From positions 1 through 55,167 of the forward strand of contig NZ_JADEVV010000025.1 in NCBI RefSeq assembly GCF_015207985.1: DNA of 55,167 nucleotides. Reading direction: 5' to 3'. This document shows, in pieces, positions 37,226 to 46,670 of the stretch. The translations under genes and the position numbers were made by a program. Origin of the DNA: Synechocystis salina LEGE 00031. GTDB taxonomy: Bacteria > Cyanobacteriota > Cyanobacteriia > Cyanobacteriales > Microcystaceae. How positions within the stretch are numbered: position 1 is the first letter of the stretch; the number at the start of each line of letters is the position of its first letter. The notes under the pieces were generated by a model. It ran no database searches. It saw nothing but the letters and a program-made list of their open reading frames with translations, and was not told where the DNA came from.

Positions 37226-37903
37226 ATGGCCATGGAGGTAAAAATTTGTGGTTTACGCCATCCCGCCCAAGCCCAGGCGATCGCCGCTTTGGGATTCACC
37301 ACCCTGGGATTTATTTGTGTGGAAGCTTCCCCCCGTTACGTCAGCCCCAAGGAAATTGCCCTGGTTCTGCAAAGCTTAACTGCCCATGACGAGCTATCGG
37401 CGATCGGGGTGTTTGCCAATGCCTCCCTACCTAAACTAGGGGAATTTCTAGCCCAAACCAACCTCAACGGCATCCAACTCCACGGTGATGAAACTCCCGA
37501 ATTTTGCCGCCAAGTTAAACAAGCATTTCCCCAACATCGATTGATCAAAGCCCTCCGGTTAAGGCGATCGGAAGATTTGGCACGGGCGGAAGCCTATTAT
37601 GATGCAGTGGACATTCTCTTACTCGATGCCTACCATCCAGAACAACTGGGGGGAACTGGGCAAACCCTTCCTTGGCAAAAGCTACAGCAATTCAGACCGC
37701 CCCTACCCTGGTGGTTAGCGGGGGGATTGACTCCTATCAATGTTCAAGAGGCGTTAAACCTGCTCCGGCCCGACGGCATTGATCTATCCAGTGGAGTAGA
37801 AAAGGCTCCGGCGGATAAGGATTTGGCAAAGATCGCCCAGTTACGGGCTCAATTGGATGCCCTCACAATTTTGCCCGATGTAAATCATCCTGAAAAAACC
37901 TAG
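37226..37903 (+). CDS. trpF: Phosphoribosylanthranilate isomerase
   Basis: Third step from anthranilate in tryptophan synthesis: the Amadori rearrangement of PRA to CdRP. It is a 225-residue TIM barrel with catalytic Cys8 (VKICGL) and the general acid Asp in LLLDAYHP. The phosphate-binding ends AGGLTPINV and DLSSGVE are intact. Met3 is an alternative start. It stands alone, not in a trp operon, as usual in cyanobacteria. Its last 4 bases overlap the convergent small gene. Confidence 0.94.
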   Translation: MAMEVKICGLRHPAQAQAIAALGFTTLGFICVEASPRYVSPKEIALVLQSLTAHDELSAIGVFANASLPKLGEFLAQTNLNGIQLHGDETPEFCRQVKQAFPQHRLIKALRLRRSEDLARAEAYYDAVDILLLDAYHPEQLGGTGQTLPWQKLQQFRPPLPWWLAGGLTPINVQEALNLLRPDGIDLSSGVEKAPADKDLAKIAQLRAQLDALTILPDVNHPEKT

Positions 37904-38193
37904 GCTTTTTTAGACCGATCGCCATGGGTAGGACAGGGGGGCGCACTCAAACTTCGGTTTAACCAACCTTCTGCCTGTTGTACATGGGTCAATGCTTCCT
38001 GGGGGTTATCTTTGAGCAGATACACCAATGCCGCTGCCAATTCCTGACCAGCCTGGGCTTGGCGGTTACCCTTCAAACGATGCCAATCCTGGGGGGCGAT
38101 CGCCAATCTTTCTGCCAGGGCCTGGGCCAGTTCTAGGGCAGAAAGTTCGGGGTGACTCACAAGGGAAGAGGTTTGGGAAGCAAAGGGAATCAT
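37900..38193 (-). CDS. Small cyanobacterial protein (DUF6439-like)
   Basis: A 97-residue soluble protein, mostly helical and Ala/Gln/Leu-rich (LELAQALAERLAI, LAAALVYLLKDNPQEAL). The C-terminal 20 residues are polar with one Cys. The pattern resembles a short family seen only in cyanobacteria, which I recall as DUF6439; no function is known. It overlaps trpF by 4 bases tail to tail. The 276 bases upstream (38194-38469) contain the terminator of the DUF1517 gene and nothing else recognisable. Confidence 0.65.
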   Translation of the reverse strand: MIPFASQTSSLVSHPELSALELAQALAERLAIAPQDWHRLKGNRQAQAGQELAAALVYLLKDNPQEALTHVQQAEGWLNRSLSAPPCPTHGDRSKKA

Positions 38194-38386
38194 GGTTGCA
38201 AACTGCTGGGAAAATTACGAACACCAAACCACGGATGGCCGGTTAACTGATTTGATTATGACCTTTTTTGCCGGGAGCCTGTTGGAAATTGTCCCAGCTC
38301 TCCTGCCCCTGAAAACTAAAGTGCCCGGCCCATTCCCCCCAAGAAGAAGGCAGTTTTCCCCGCGTTGTGTTTTGGCTGAATTTTGC

Positions 38387-38421
38387 CCAAAAAGAAAGCC
38401 CAGGCAAAGTTCCCCAGGCTT
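38387..38421 (-). terminator. Rho-independent terminator of the DUF1517 gene
   Basis: On the minus strand AAGCCTGGG pairs with CCTGGGCTT (nine pairs, two of them G-U) around an 8-base loop. TCTTTTT follows. It lies about 50 bases downstream of the DUF1517 stop codon. Confidence 0.6.
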
Positions 38422-38469
38422 CCTCCAATGCTTATTTTTTGACTATGGGCAAATGAGCTGCTCCCACCA

Positions 38470-39474
38470 CTACACCAGCCTCAGTTCTGGATATTCGCTG
38501 ATAATATCGTTGCTGGTGAGGGTATCTCCTTCCTCTTGGGGCGTCCATAGCACTTCGATCGCCAAGAGGCGATCGCTACTGATGCCCCCCAGGGTTTGCA
38601 GAGATTGTTTGAGCTGACTGGAATCATTAACTTCCGGCAGGGTCAGATTACCCAGGGCTGCGGCAATAATGGTGACCAAAATATATTCCCCAGCACCATC
38701 GGGAACGGCATCGGGGCTATCTCCACCAATGGCCGGTGCCCTCCCCCCTTGGCGTAACTGATTATTAAAATTACTCAGAGTTTCGTCGGTGAATTTGCTC
38801 CGTTCAGTCAGGGCCAATTGATTAAAAGCAGCTTCGGCGGCACTCAAACGGACTTTATCACTCTGGCTGGAACCATAGACCCAATATTCAGGATGGCGTA
38901 GCAGGGCCAGGGTAGCTTCCTGCAGCACGAGGGAGCGGCCATTGGCAGTACCAGTGTCGGCGGAAAGGGCCAATTCATCTAGTTCTTTTTTCAGCTCTTT
39001 TGCACTAGCAAGCAAGCCCACCTGAATTTGGCCAATACCTACTTGGGGATCATTCCCCGCTAAGGCGCCGCCCCCTTCACCACTGCCGCCGCCACCATTG
39101 CGAATAGCATTGATCACCACATTGGCGATCGCAATCATGACTAAGATGCCGAAGATGCCGCCGAATCCTCCTCCAAAGCCAAAGAAAGGAATTATGAAGG
39201 GAAACCCAAAGCCCCCTCCCCCATAGGCACCACCAGAACGGTAGGAACCACCGCCGGGGCTGCTGTAACTACGACTAGGGGCACTACGGCTGGGAGCCCG
39301 GAAAGAACCGCCCCCAATGCGACCACCACTGCGCCGAGCTTCCGCTGAAAAGGTGGGGGTGAAGACGAGGGTAAAGGCCAGGACAAAAATAATCACCACT
39401 GAAGTGCCCCGCACCCAGACCGATCGCCAGGTAATATTCTTGGGTAGGGGTAAATTCTTGAGCATCTTAAGCAT
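38470..39474 (-). CDS. DUF1517-family membrane protein
   Basis: A 334-residue protein from ATG 39474 (a GTG at 39513 is less likely). A first hydrophobic segment (about 24-42) is followed by a Ser/Arg/Gly-rich stretch (SFRAPSRSAPSRSYSSPG), a Gly/Phe-rich second membrane segment near 85-125, and a soluble C-terminal domain from about 145 with repeated charged helices. This layout is the DUF1517 family, shared by cyanobacteria and plant chloroplasts. It corresponds to Slr0404 as I recall. It is divergent from glnB; a strong hairpin terminator lies downstream. Confidence 0.82.
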   Translation of the reverse strand: MLKMLKNLPLPKNITWRSVWVRGTSVVIIFVLAFTLVFTPTFSAEARRSGGRIGGGSFRAPSRSAPSRSYSSPGGGSYRSGGAYGGGGFGFPFIIPFFGFGGGFGGIFGILVMIAIANVVINAIRNGGGGSGEGGGALAGNDPQVGIGQIQVGLLASAKELKKELDELALSADTGTANGRSLVLQEATLALLRHPEYWVYGSSQSDKVRLSAAEAAFNQLALTERSKFTDETLSNFNNQLRQGGRAPAIGGDSPDAVPDGAGEYILVTIIAAALGNLTLPEVNDSSQLKQSLQTLGGISSDRLLAIEVLWTPQEEGDTLTSNDIISEYPELRLV

Positions 39475-39661
39475 GGATAGAGAAACTTTGCTATTTTGAT
39501 CTGGAAACACCACTGGCGGGATCGGTAGGACCCTGCTAAATCAACGGACAAAACTCCGTCTACTCCTCTAGGGTAACGGATTCTTCCCAGGGACGAATAG
39601 AAACTCTGTATTTTTTTTTGCTAATCTCGTCACTGGATCCACCAAGAGTCACGAAAAAACG

Positions 39662-39675
39662 GTACTGATTTTTAC
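39662..39675 (+). promoter_or_regulatory. NtcA-binding site in the glnB promoter region
   Basis: GTA-CTGATTTT-TAC matches the NtcA consensus GTA-N8-TAC exactly. It lies 89 bases before the glnB TTG start, in the spacer shared with the divergent DUF1517 gene. A TATAAA at 39719-39724 could be a second, NtcA-independent -10 element. glnB of Synechocystis 6803 is known to be NtcA-activated under nitrogen limitation. Confidence 0.7.
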
Positions 39676-39727
39676 AAAAAAACTTTTGAAGAACATGTTA
39701 AAAGTGTCTGGCTAGCCTTATAAATGA

Positions 39728-40102
<375 letters not shown>

Positions 40103-40212
40103 GTCTTTTTGAGATTGAGATCTGCTTTCAGTTTCCTGGTAAGGTTGGGCCCTCTGAGGCTGTTTTGCTCTCCTAGCCCCAACTCCCCGCCCATTGCGGC
40201 CATCACCAGCCA

Positions 40213-40797
40213 TCAAAAGCTGTCGAATTCTAATCCAGACCACCGGCGGATGAGTTTGTCAAAGGCTTGTCCCCGATGGCTCACCTGTCTCTTTTCTGCC
40301 TTTGTCATTTCTGCAAAGGTTTTTTTGTGCCTGGGTAGCCAAAAAATTGGGTCATAGCCAAAACCGTGGTCGCCCCTCGGACTGTGGGTGATTTCCCCCG
40401 GACAGATTCCTTCACTGCTTAGTTGAATACTGCCATCAGGAGCGGCGATCGCCACTACACAAATGAATTGGGCCTGTCGTTGGGTGACTCCCTCCATGGC
40501 CTGGAGCAGTTTAGTAATTCTTTCCCCATCGGTATTACCGTAGCGGGCGGAATATAAACCCGGTGCCCCGTCCAATGCATCCACCGCTAAGCCAGAATCG
40601 TCGGCGATCGCCCATTGGTTCAACGCTTTCGCCACCTGGGAAGCCTTTAAGCAAGCATTTTCATGGAATGTACTGCCGGTCTCTTCCACTTCAATTTCCG
40701 GGGGTTTGAGGGCTAACTGACAATCAAGGCGATCGAGATAGGCTTGCATCTCCGCTAATTTGCCTGGGTTTCCCGTGGCAACAATTAAAGTGGGCAT
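40213..40797 (-). CDS. rdgB: XTP/dITP diphosphatase (Ham1/RdgB family)
   Basis: A 194-residue house-cleaning nucleotidase that hydrolyses dITP, ITP and XTP to monophosphates, keeping deaminated purines out of DNA. Family signatures: ATGNPGKLAEM (7-17), ADDSGLAVDALDG with the metal-binding Asp pair, and the C-terminal GFGYDPIFW and SHRGQAF. CAGGAAA precedes the ATG. It is convergent with glnB (110-base gap, no strong terminator). It corresponds to Slr0402. Confidence 0.94.
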   Translation of the reverse strand: MPTLIVATGNPGKLAEMQAYLDRLDCQLALKPPEIEVEETGSTFHENACLKASQVAKALNQWAIADDSGLAVDALDGAPGLYSARYGNTDGERITKLLQAMEGVTQRQAQFICVVAIAAPDGSIQLSSEGICPGEITHSPRGDHGFGYDPIFWLPRHKKTFAEMTKAEKRQVSHRGQAFDKLIRRWSGLEFDSF

Positions 40798-40894
40798 GGT
40801 TTTCCTGGGTTTTATTGGTCGCTAAAAAAGTTTTTTAGGGGTAAAAATTAGCCAGAGCCTCTGGGTTGATCTTCTGCTATTCTGTATCAAAGAT

Positions 40895-40966
40895 GCTGGT
40901 GTAGCTCAGTGGTAGAGCAACTGATTTGTAATCAGTCGGTCGCAGGTTCAAATCCCGTCACCAGCT
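40895..40966 (+). tRNA. trnT: tRNA-Thr (anticodon UGU)
   Basis: A 72-base cloverleaf: acceptor stem GCTGGTG/CACCAGC, D arm TAGCTCAGTGGTAGAGCA, anticodon stem ACTGA/TCAGT with loop TTTGTAA (anticodon TGT, reading ACA/ACG), short variable loop and T arm with GGTTCAAATCC. CCA is not encoded; TTTG follows. It stands between rdgB and the binding-protein gene, opposite in strand to both. Confidence 0.97.
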
Positions 40967-40980
40967 TTGGTTTGAAGCCG

Positions 40981-42153
40981 TTAACCTGTAATTGTCTGAG
41001 CACTCCGCATGGTTTGCCATAGGGCCTTGTATTGGTCGGCACTGGCACTGTCCAGGGGAGCAAGGAATTCACAACGCTCCAACAACTCCGGCGAGAAGGC
41101 CAGCAAAGGATTGGTGGTCAGGGAACCAATGTCCAAGTTTTGATAGGGCACCGCCAAACCCTGACTAAAAGTAGCCATTTGCGTCAGACTGGATTGCTGG
41201 GCAGAAAAATTTAACCAATCATAGGTGATATCAGCGGCTTCGCTGCCAGCGGGCATGGTCCAGAGGTCGGCCCAGAGGGAAGTTCCAGAGGTGGGGATAA
41301 TCGCCCTTAACTCCGACTGATTCCTAAGCAAGGGAATGATCTGGCTCGACCAGCCCACCGCTAGCCAGACATCTTTGTTCAGCAAAGCTTGGAGATAACA
41401 TTGATTACTGTAAAACTTTACCTGGGCCGCCAATTCCTGTAGAGCGGGGGCTAGGGTTGGAATGGCCGCAGGATTGGTGACATTGTAGGAATAACCTAAT
41501 TTTTTTAGGGTCAAACCGATCGCCTCCCTGGGGTCATCCACGAGGGCAATGCGTTGTTCTAACTCCGGCCGCCAGAGGTCAGACCAATCCGTCGGTTGCC
41601 AACCCAAGTCAGCAAAGGGTTGTTGGCGGTAAATGATCATGGTGGGGCCCCAGCGATAGGGAATGGCCCAAATTTTTCCAGCTTGATCCGGTACGCCCTG
41701 GTCATTGCGTTGTCCTAGTAATTGCCAACGGGGCGGCAGGGTTGACCATTGACTCAGTTGAGAAGAAGCAAAGGGTTGAATCAAACCAGTTTGGATAGCT
41801 TTTTCCAGCCAGACGTCTCCCCCTGTGACCAGTTGGGCGGGGCTTTGGAGTTGCTTGGTGCCTGGTCCATTGCCCCACAATCCTGGGAATGAATTTTTCC
41901 CTTGGGGATTGTGCCAGGTTTGCAAATTCTCAAACAAACTCTGGAGATTGGCGATCGCCTTGAAGTTGAGGTCTTTCCCCTGGGATAACTGCCGCTGAAA
42001 TTGACTAATTAACTGGGGAGGCAGGGAGCGGTTCAGAAACTGTACTTCTTGGCCATTGCCTTGCCCCGGCCAACATCCCCCCAAACCAGTGGCAACCCCC
42101 AGAGCGGTGGCGGTCTGGAGAAAATGGCGGCGGGAGTACGGGGGAAGGGGCAT
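40981..42153 (-). CDS. Polyamine-type periplasmic substrate-binding lipoprotein
   Basis: A 390-residue extracellular solute-binding protein of the PotD/PotF type. The ATG at 42153 follows GAGGG and starts a twin-arginine signal (SRRHFLQ) ending in lipobox LGGC (Cys27), so it is probably Tat-exported and lipidated. The mature part shows the two-lobe pattern IWAIPYRWGPTMIIY and LVDDPREAIGL shared with spermidine/putrescine binding proteins. No permease or ATPase gene lies beside it. It corresponds to Slr0401, called polyamine-binding in Synechocystis 6803. The ligand is inferred from family resemblance. Confidence 0.82.
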   Translation of the reverse strand: MPLPPYSRRHFLQTATALGVATGLGGCWPGQGNGQEVQFLNRSLPPQLISQFQRQLSQGKDLNFKAIANLQSLFENLQTWHNPQGKNSFPGLWGNGPGTKQLQSPAQLVTGGDVWLEKAIQTGLIQPFASSQLSQWSTLPPRWQLLGQRNDQGVPDQAGKIWAIPYRWGPTMIIYRQQPFADLGWQPTDWSDLWRPELEQRIALVDDPREAIGLTLKKLGYSYNVTNPAAIPTLAPALQELAAQVKFYSNQCYLQALLNKDVWLAVGWSSQIIPLLRNQSELRAIIPTSGTSLWADLWTMPAGSEAADITYDWLNFSAQQSSLTQMATFSQGLAVPYQNLDIGSLTTNPLLAFSPELLERCEFLAPLDSASADQYKALWQTMRSAQTITG

Positions 42154-42227
42154 AAACAGAACCCTCAAATTAATTGAGTCACTAACCGGAGTGGATTGAG
42201 TCAGGCAAATCAGGACAAAAACAGACC

Positions 42228-43145
42228 CTAGGGCAACTCCACCGAAGTTGGCTTAGCAATGTGGGGCAGACCCCAACCTAATTTCTCCCGCAGAATACGG
42301 AAAAACTCCGGGGTTTGCAAGCGAATGAATTTGGCGGCGTAGGGAGATTTAGATAAATACACCCGGTCCTCTGGCAACACATAGCAACCGCCATTGCCAT
42401 CCACCACCAGTACCATGCGGTTGGGAGTAGCGGGAAAAATGGTCACCGGCTCCAGGTCAGAAAATACTAAAGCCCGGGAAGCCAGGGAGTGGGGACAGAT
42501 GGGAGCTAACTGGAAAACCGGCACATCGGGAGTAACTACGGGGCCCCCAGCACTGAGGGAATAGGCCGTGGAACCAGTGGGAGTAGAAACAATGATGCCA
42601 TCGGCGGCAATGTCCACGGAAGCGTGGTAGCCCACCTGAATTTCAAAATGGCACATGCTGGTCAGGGGTTCCCGGTGCAGTACCATCTCATTGAGGGAAA
42701 GGGCTTCCCACAACAGCGTCTCCCCCCGCATTAACTGCACCGTCATCATGGAGCGGCTTTCAATTTGGTAATCGCCGTTGATTAACTGCTCGATCGCCGT
42801 GGGGAGTTGGTTGAGGTAAATTTCCGTCAAAAAGCCCATGTGCCCCGTATTGATGGTCAACAGGGGAATGCCCAGGGGGGCTAACTGACGAAAGGCCGAT
42901 AGTACGGTGCCGTCCCCCCCTAGCACGATGGCAAAGGGCATGGACTCATCAAAATGGGGAGGAGTCAAATGTTCGATGCGGGTGTGGCAGATGGGGCGAT
43001 CGGGCTGGGAATAGCCCAACAGGCCGCCGGACCCAGTTTCCACCACCACAGTGAACCCACTGCTTTGTAGTTGCTCTTGTAATTCTTGGGCAACGCTACA
43101 GGCGGTGGGCTTATTGTCGTTGAAAATGATGCCGACTTTTGGCAC
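42228..43145 (-). CDS. nadK: NAD kinase
   Basis: A 305-residue enzyme phosphorylating NAD (or NADH) to NADP. It has the hallmark VLGGDGT (76-80 = GGDGT) and the second motif LNEMVLHRE, plus the Gly-rich [20 protein letters not shown] region (the TPTGSTAY signature). The start is GTG at 43145; AGGA lies 10 bases upstream. Synechocystis has two NAD kinases; this corresponds to Slr0400, the one I recall as acting under dark or heterotrophic conditions. 74 bases separate it from the binding-protein gene. Confidence 0.94.
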   Translation of the reverse strand: MPKVGIIFNDNKPTACSVAQELQEQLQSSGFTVVVETGSGGLLGYSQPDRPICHTRIEHLTPPHFDESMPFAIVLGGDGTVLSAFRQLAPLGIPLLTINTGHMGFLTEIYLNQLPTAIEQLINGDYQIESRSMMTVQLMRGETLLWEALSLNEMVLHREPLTSMCHFEIQVGYHASVDIAADGIIVSTPTGSTAYSLSAGGPVVTPDVPVFQLAPICPHSLASRALVFSDLEPVTIFPATPNRMVLVVDGNGGCYVLPEDRVYLSKSPYAAKFIRLQTPEFFRILREKLGWGLPHIAKPTSVELP

Positions 43146-43244
43146 AGGGGCGAGATCCTAGCGAGTCAGGGAACAGGGAGCGGGCAAACCGAACAGAAAA
43201 CGAGATTATCTAAAAGTATCAAATTGTCAATCAAACTAGTCAAA

Positions 43245-44225
43245 CTAGAAAAAGAAATTATTTTTCTTCTTTTTGCCATCGGTTTGGGTTGGGTTAACTT
43301 CGTAATCCAATTCTTTGAGCTTTTTGATGATGCGCCCAAAGTATTCCTGTAGGTAGGATTCTAGGGTTGTAGTTTCCTTGGGATCAAGGCCAAATTGCTC
43401 ATACACCGGGGCCATCTCCGCTGTTAGGGCCTTACCACTGGCCAATACCTCGGCAAACGCCAGGCGATCGGAGGCGTTATAGGTCCACTGGAAAAAGCGA
43501 GTCAAGCTCCGCATAAATCTTAAAACCGCCATGGGCACCTGGGAAATGCGAGCCGTATTGCCCGACATTCTTTCGCACAATTGAATGATTTCCGTTGCCC
43601 CCCAGGCCCGACTGCCCACCACAGGATAGGTTTGGCGGGCTACGCTGTCCAATTCCACTGCCCGCACCGCAAACTTGGCCACATCCTGGGTATTCATGTA
43701 GGCGATCGGGGTGTTTTCGCCGGTTTGCCACACTGACTGATTATCCAAAATGGGGATGGCATACTGACCAATCAACCCCTGCATAAAACCTGCCAGTTGT
43801 AGGACGGTGTAGTCCAGGTCTGTTTGGGCTAAAAATTTCTCGGTACAGTGTTTGATGTCCATTAGGGGAACTTTGGGATATTCTACTGCCCGCAAAATGG
43901 AGAAAAAGATAAACTTTTTGATGCCCGCCTTCTGCACAGCCCGGATAAGGTTGAGCTTACCTTCCCAGTCCACTTGGCGAATGGTGAGAGCATCGGTGGC
44001 CCTGGCGGTGGAGGCGTCGATCACAGCGTCGATGTTTTCTAGGGCAGGGGGCAAGGTTTCTGGCTTACAAATATTTCCCCCCACAATGGTGGCTCCCCAC
44101 TCTTTAAGAAAAGTTGCTTTTCTCAGACTACGGACCAGACAAACAACGGTGTGACCTTGGTCGATCGCCTGCCGAACAATTTGCCTGCCGAGGGTTCCTG
44201 TGCCGCCTACCACCAAAACTCGCAT
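43245..44225 (-). CDS. ycf39: Ycf39, atypical SDR of photosystem II assembly
   Basis: A 326-residue atypical short-chain dehydrogenase. The ATG at 44225 immediately precedes MRVLVVGGTGTLGRQ, whose GGTGTLG (7-13) binds the nucleotide; an upstream alternative adds 27 residues that look non-coding. Ycf39 binds high-light-inducible proteins and delivers chlorophyll to newly made D1 during PSII assembly. The C-terminus ends in a Lys-rich tail (TDGKKKKNN). It corresponds to Slr0399. It is 99 bases upstream of nadK on the same strand. Confidence 0.93.
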   Translation of the reverse strand: MRVLVVGGTGTLGRQIVRQAIDQGHTVVCLVRSLRKATFLKEWGATIVGGNICKPETLPPALENIDAVIDASTARATDALTIRQVDWEGKLNLIRAVQKAGIKKFIFFSILRAVEYPKVPLMDIKHCTEKFLAQTDLDYTVLQLAGFMQGLIGQYAIPILDNQSVWQTGENTPIAYMNTQDVAKFAVRAVELDSVARQTYPVVGSRAWGATEIIQLCERMSGNTARISQVPMAVLRFMRSLTRFFQWTYNASDRLAFAEVLASGKALTAEMAPVYEQFGLDPKETTTLESYLQEYFGRIIKKLKELDYEVNPTQTDGKKKKNNFFF

Positions 44226-44446
44226 CTTAATTTTCTTTACAAATTTTAATACTTTGCTAAATCCTATCAGACTCTGACAATTATGGGTATTGGGGCCAGC
44301 CCCCAAAAATTTTGTTCTCGTACCCCGGTACAGGCCCCAATGTCAATGCAGTTCAGGTAAAGCAGGACTAACCCCTACACAGGGCAAGACAACTCCTCCG
44401 TCCGATCCCGAGGTAGGGACCAGTGAAAAAGCAAAAATGGTTATGT

Positions 44447-44863
44447 TTAAGAAGTTTGACGTTCCAGCAAACCACTGGGGCCAGCCTGTTGACAATATTG
44501 CAAAAAGGTAGAGAAAGCTTCAGGGCAGTCCACTTCGATAATTTTGCCGCCGATTTCATCAAAACTTTCATTGCGGCATTGACGCCACGTGGGAGTAACC
44601 GTAACGGTAATGGTGGGTAAGGCTTCGTTGTCCATGCGCCGGAGCTTAACAACAAAATCCCCATCCTTGGGCCAATCGTTGGGAACACTCACACAAATGC
44701 CACTGCGAGTTAAATCAAAGGATACCCCCACCAATTCCCCTTCCATATCGAACACTTGGCAAAAGGCCAACATCCGCTCTTCCCGACGTCGGTCCTGGAC
44801 TCCTTGGAGATGGGCGATGGTCAGGGCCTCTTGGGAGATGGGAGGTGGAGAATCTTGAGCCAT
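44447..44863 (-). CDS. PilZ-domain protein (candidate c-di-GMP receptor)
   Basis: A 138-residue soluble protein from ATG 44863, behind GAGGA; an earlier TTG is not favoured. It carries the PilZ arginine motif RRREER (R-x3-R near 25-30) and the second motif DLTRSG, where the usual Ser of [D/N]xSxxG is Thr. A following beta-barrel pattern (FVVKLRRMDN, ITVTVTPTWRQ) fits PilZ. It may bind c-di-GMP with changed affinity. No partner domain. Upstream 44864-45095 is a spacer without recognisable features. Confidence 0.75.
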   Translation of the reverse strand: MAQDSPPPISQEALTIAHLQGVQDRRREERMLAFCQVFDMEGELVGVSFDLTRSGICVSVPNDWPKDGDFVVKLRRMDNEALPTITVTVTPTWRQCRNESFDEIGGKIIEVDCPEAFSTFLQYCQQAGPSGLLERQTS

Positions 44864-45095
44864 AGAGATTATTTCCTCAGTCAAATAGGTTTACCTAATC
44901 CATGGGCCTGGTTGACCATAATTGTAGTCATTTACTGGATCGATCGCCTTTTCCACCAGGTCTTTTGGGCAATTTTTTACAGCAGGAAGCAATCCAGCAA
45001 TCCATAGGTATTTTCCCAGTTAGAGCTTTGGGAGCAGGACTGGGAAGGGGCTAATTTGGGGGCAAAGCACAGAGGCCAGAACTGGTAGGGATAAG

Positions 45096-45671
45096 TTAAG
45101 CAGAGGAAACCATTGTGGCCAATACTCCCCAGAGTCGGCGGGGGCCGTCTTGACTGCTAAAGAAAAATAATTCCGTCAGCAAGGCGAGGAGGCGATCGGG
45201 GGTGGGCGCTGGTAGGGGAATATGACCCTCTCCCCCCTGTTTTTCCACATAGGCTTGCCAAGCGGAGGTGAATTTTCGAGCGTACTCACTTAAAAGTACG
45301 GTTTGTAACGGATTTTTGCCCTGTTCCTTGGTCTGCTCAACTAAACTGACCGATCGCCGCAACAATTCCTGGTAATGGGCTCCTAAGTAGGCGATCGCCA
45401 TGGCCAAAAGTCGAATTCCTTCCACATCTAGTTGGCCGGGGGCAACAGCAGGAACGGGGTATTTCTTAGTCAAAGATTGACCTGTTGTCGTAGGTAACGA
45501 AATTTTTTCTAGGGTTGTCGTCCAAGTGTCCTGATCCACATCCGTCAAGGCTACCAAGGCCAACAAAAGCTGGTCTAGGTAGCAATTCATTTGTCGTAGT
45601 TGTTGACGATTGGGGGCAGTGGCAAAGGACTGGGGGGGAGCGGGGCTAGAGGCGAACTGAGCAAGAACCAT
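45096..45671 (-). CDS. Uncharacterised cyanobacterial protein (DUF3038-like)
   Basis: A 191-residue soluble protein with a mostly helical pattern (LRQMNCYLDQLLLALVAL, IRLLAMAIAYLGAHYQELL) and a Pro-rich N-terminus. It has a single Cys and no signal peptide or membrane segment. The length and LDQLLLAL/LLRRS patterns resemble cyanobacteria-only DUF3038 proteins, but I cannot confirm it. No function known. It has no same-strand neighbour within 200 bases. Confidence 0.6.
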   Translation of the reverse strand: MVLAQFASSPAPPQSFATAPNRQQLRQMNCYLDQLLLALVALTDVDQDTWTTTLEKISLPTTTGQSLTKKYPVPAVAPGQLDVEGIRLLAMAIAYLGAHYQELLRRSVSLVEQTKEQGKNPLQTVLLSEYARKFTSAWQAYVEKQGGEGHIPLPAPTPDRLLALLTELFFFSSQDGPRRLWGVLATMVSSA

Positions 45672-46097
45672 AGAATCTCAGGGACCGGGGGAAATGTTAA
45701 TGAATGCATGACATGCATAGGATAGCGAATTGGGCCAAAGCAATGGTTTCCCCTGGGATAAATATATTTTGCCCCACTGCCCTGGTTAATTCCTGGTTAA
45801 TTTTGCCGCTAATCCGGGCAAAAAATCATTGTTTTTCGGAAAGTTGAACCCGTAGCTAGCTTGTATTGCCCAAACCTAACTCATCATTGCTCCATGGCGG
45901 CAAAAAATCTTTAGGACAAAACTCGCCAGAGGTCAAGGCTTGATTTTTTCAGAGGGAAAAATTCCCCGGCTAAACAATCAAAAAGTTGGAAAAAAAAGTT
46001 TTTCAGCTAAGGTTTAATGTTATATTTTATCTCATGTAGACTTTTGAAAAAAACAAGTCCCCGCAATCAAGTATCATTCAACGGAAAAAATAATCCC
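45672..46097. other. Divergent promoter region upstream of cyAbrB
   Basis: A 426-base spacer between the uncharacterised gene and cyAbrB. It is A/T-rich near cyAbrB (GGTTTAATGTTATATTTTAT at about 46010) and contains short A-tracts. No NtcA or other consensus operator was found. A plus-strand frame opening at 46017 simply extends the cyAbrB frame upstream. Confidence 0.35.
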
Positions 46098-46484
46098 ATG
46101 CCAAACGCCTCCACCGCACTAACCGGCAAAGCATTACTCAATAAAGTCAAAGAACTATCCCATCTGCCCCGTCGAGAAACAGCGAAAGCCTGTGGCTACT
46201 ACTCCACTTCCAAGGAAGGACAAGTACGGGTTAATTTGACCGACTTCTATGACGCAGTTCTAGCGGCCAAAGGGGTTCCCCTCGATCCCTCTGGTACCAA
46301 AGATGGTCGGGGTCGTGAACCGACATTCCGCGTTAGTGTACATAAAAATGGGCAAATTGTTATTGGCTCTACCTACACCCAAGAAATGGGTCTGAAGTCC
46401 GGTGATGAGTTTGAGATCAAGCTTGGTTACAAGCATATTCACCTGAAGCAAATTACCGATAGCGACGACGAAGAGGAAGTATAA
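46098..46484 (+). CDS. cyabrB: cyAbrB-type transcriptional regulator
   Basis: A 128-residue cyanobacterial AbrB homologue. The N-terminal 60 residues are helical (GKALLNKVKELSHLPRRE, CGYYSTSKEGQVRVNLTDFY). The C-terminal AbrB-like beta domain has the signature DGRGREPTFRVSVHKNGQIV, then GDEFEIKLGYKHIHLKQI and an acidic tail (DSDDEEEV). Unlike classical AbrB, cyanobacterial members carry the DNA-binding domain at the C-terminus. The start at 46098 matches the usual family length. The sequence fits the Sll0359 (cyAbrB1) branch, known to affect hydrogenase, nitrogen and carbon genes. A strong terminator follows. Confidence 0.9.
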   Translation: MPNASTALTGKALLNKVKELSHLPRRETAKACGYYSTSKEGQVRVNLTDFYDAVLAAKGVPLDPSGTKDGRGREPTFRVSVHKNGQIVIGSTYTQEMGLKSGDEFEIKLGYKHIHLKQITDSDDEEEV

Positions 46485-46538
46485 ATTTCTCGGCTCTGGT
46501 TCCCTAAGCAGGGGGGACTAGGTGCTTTTTCCCTGGGG

Positions 46539-46574
46539 GGGAGACCTGAAACAAAAAGGTTTCTCCCTTTTTTT
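46539..46574 (+). terminator. Rho-independent terminator of cyAbrB
   Basis: GGGAGA (46539-46544) pairs with TCTCCC (46562-46567), with CC/GG extending the stem inside, followed by seven T (46568-46574). It lies about 55 bases after the cyAbrB stop. Confidence 0.75.
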
Positions 46575-46670
46575 ATCGATTAGGGATGACAGCGGACGTA
46601 CTGTCAAGCTGGCCCTTGCAAGTTTTGCTTTTTTTCAAAAAAAATTGGCGATCGCCAGGGGGATGGGCCG

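Noticed and set aside
46017-46097. N-terminal extension of cyAbrB by 27 residues
   Set aside because: Family members start at the position equivalent to 46098, and the upstream residues are low-quality translation of a promoter-like region.
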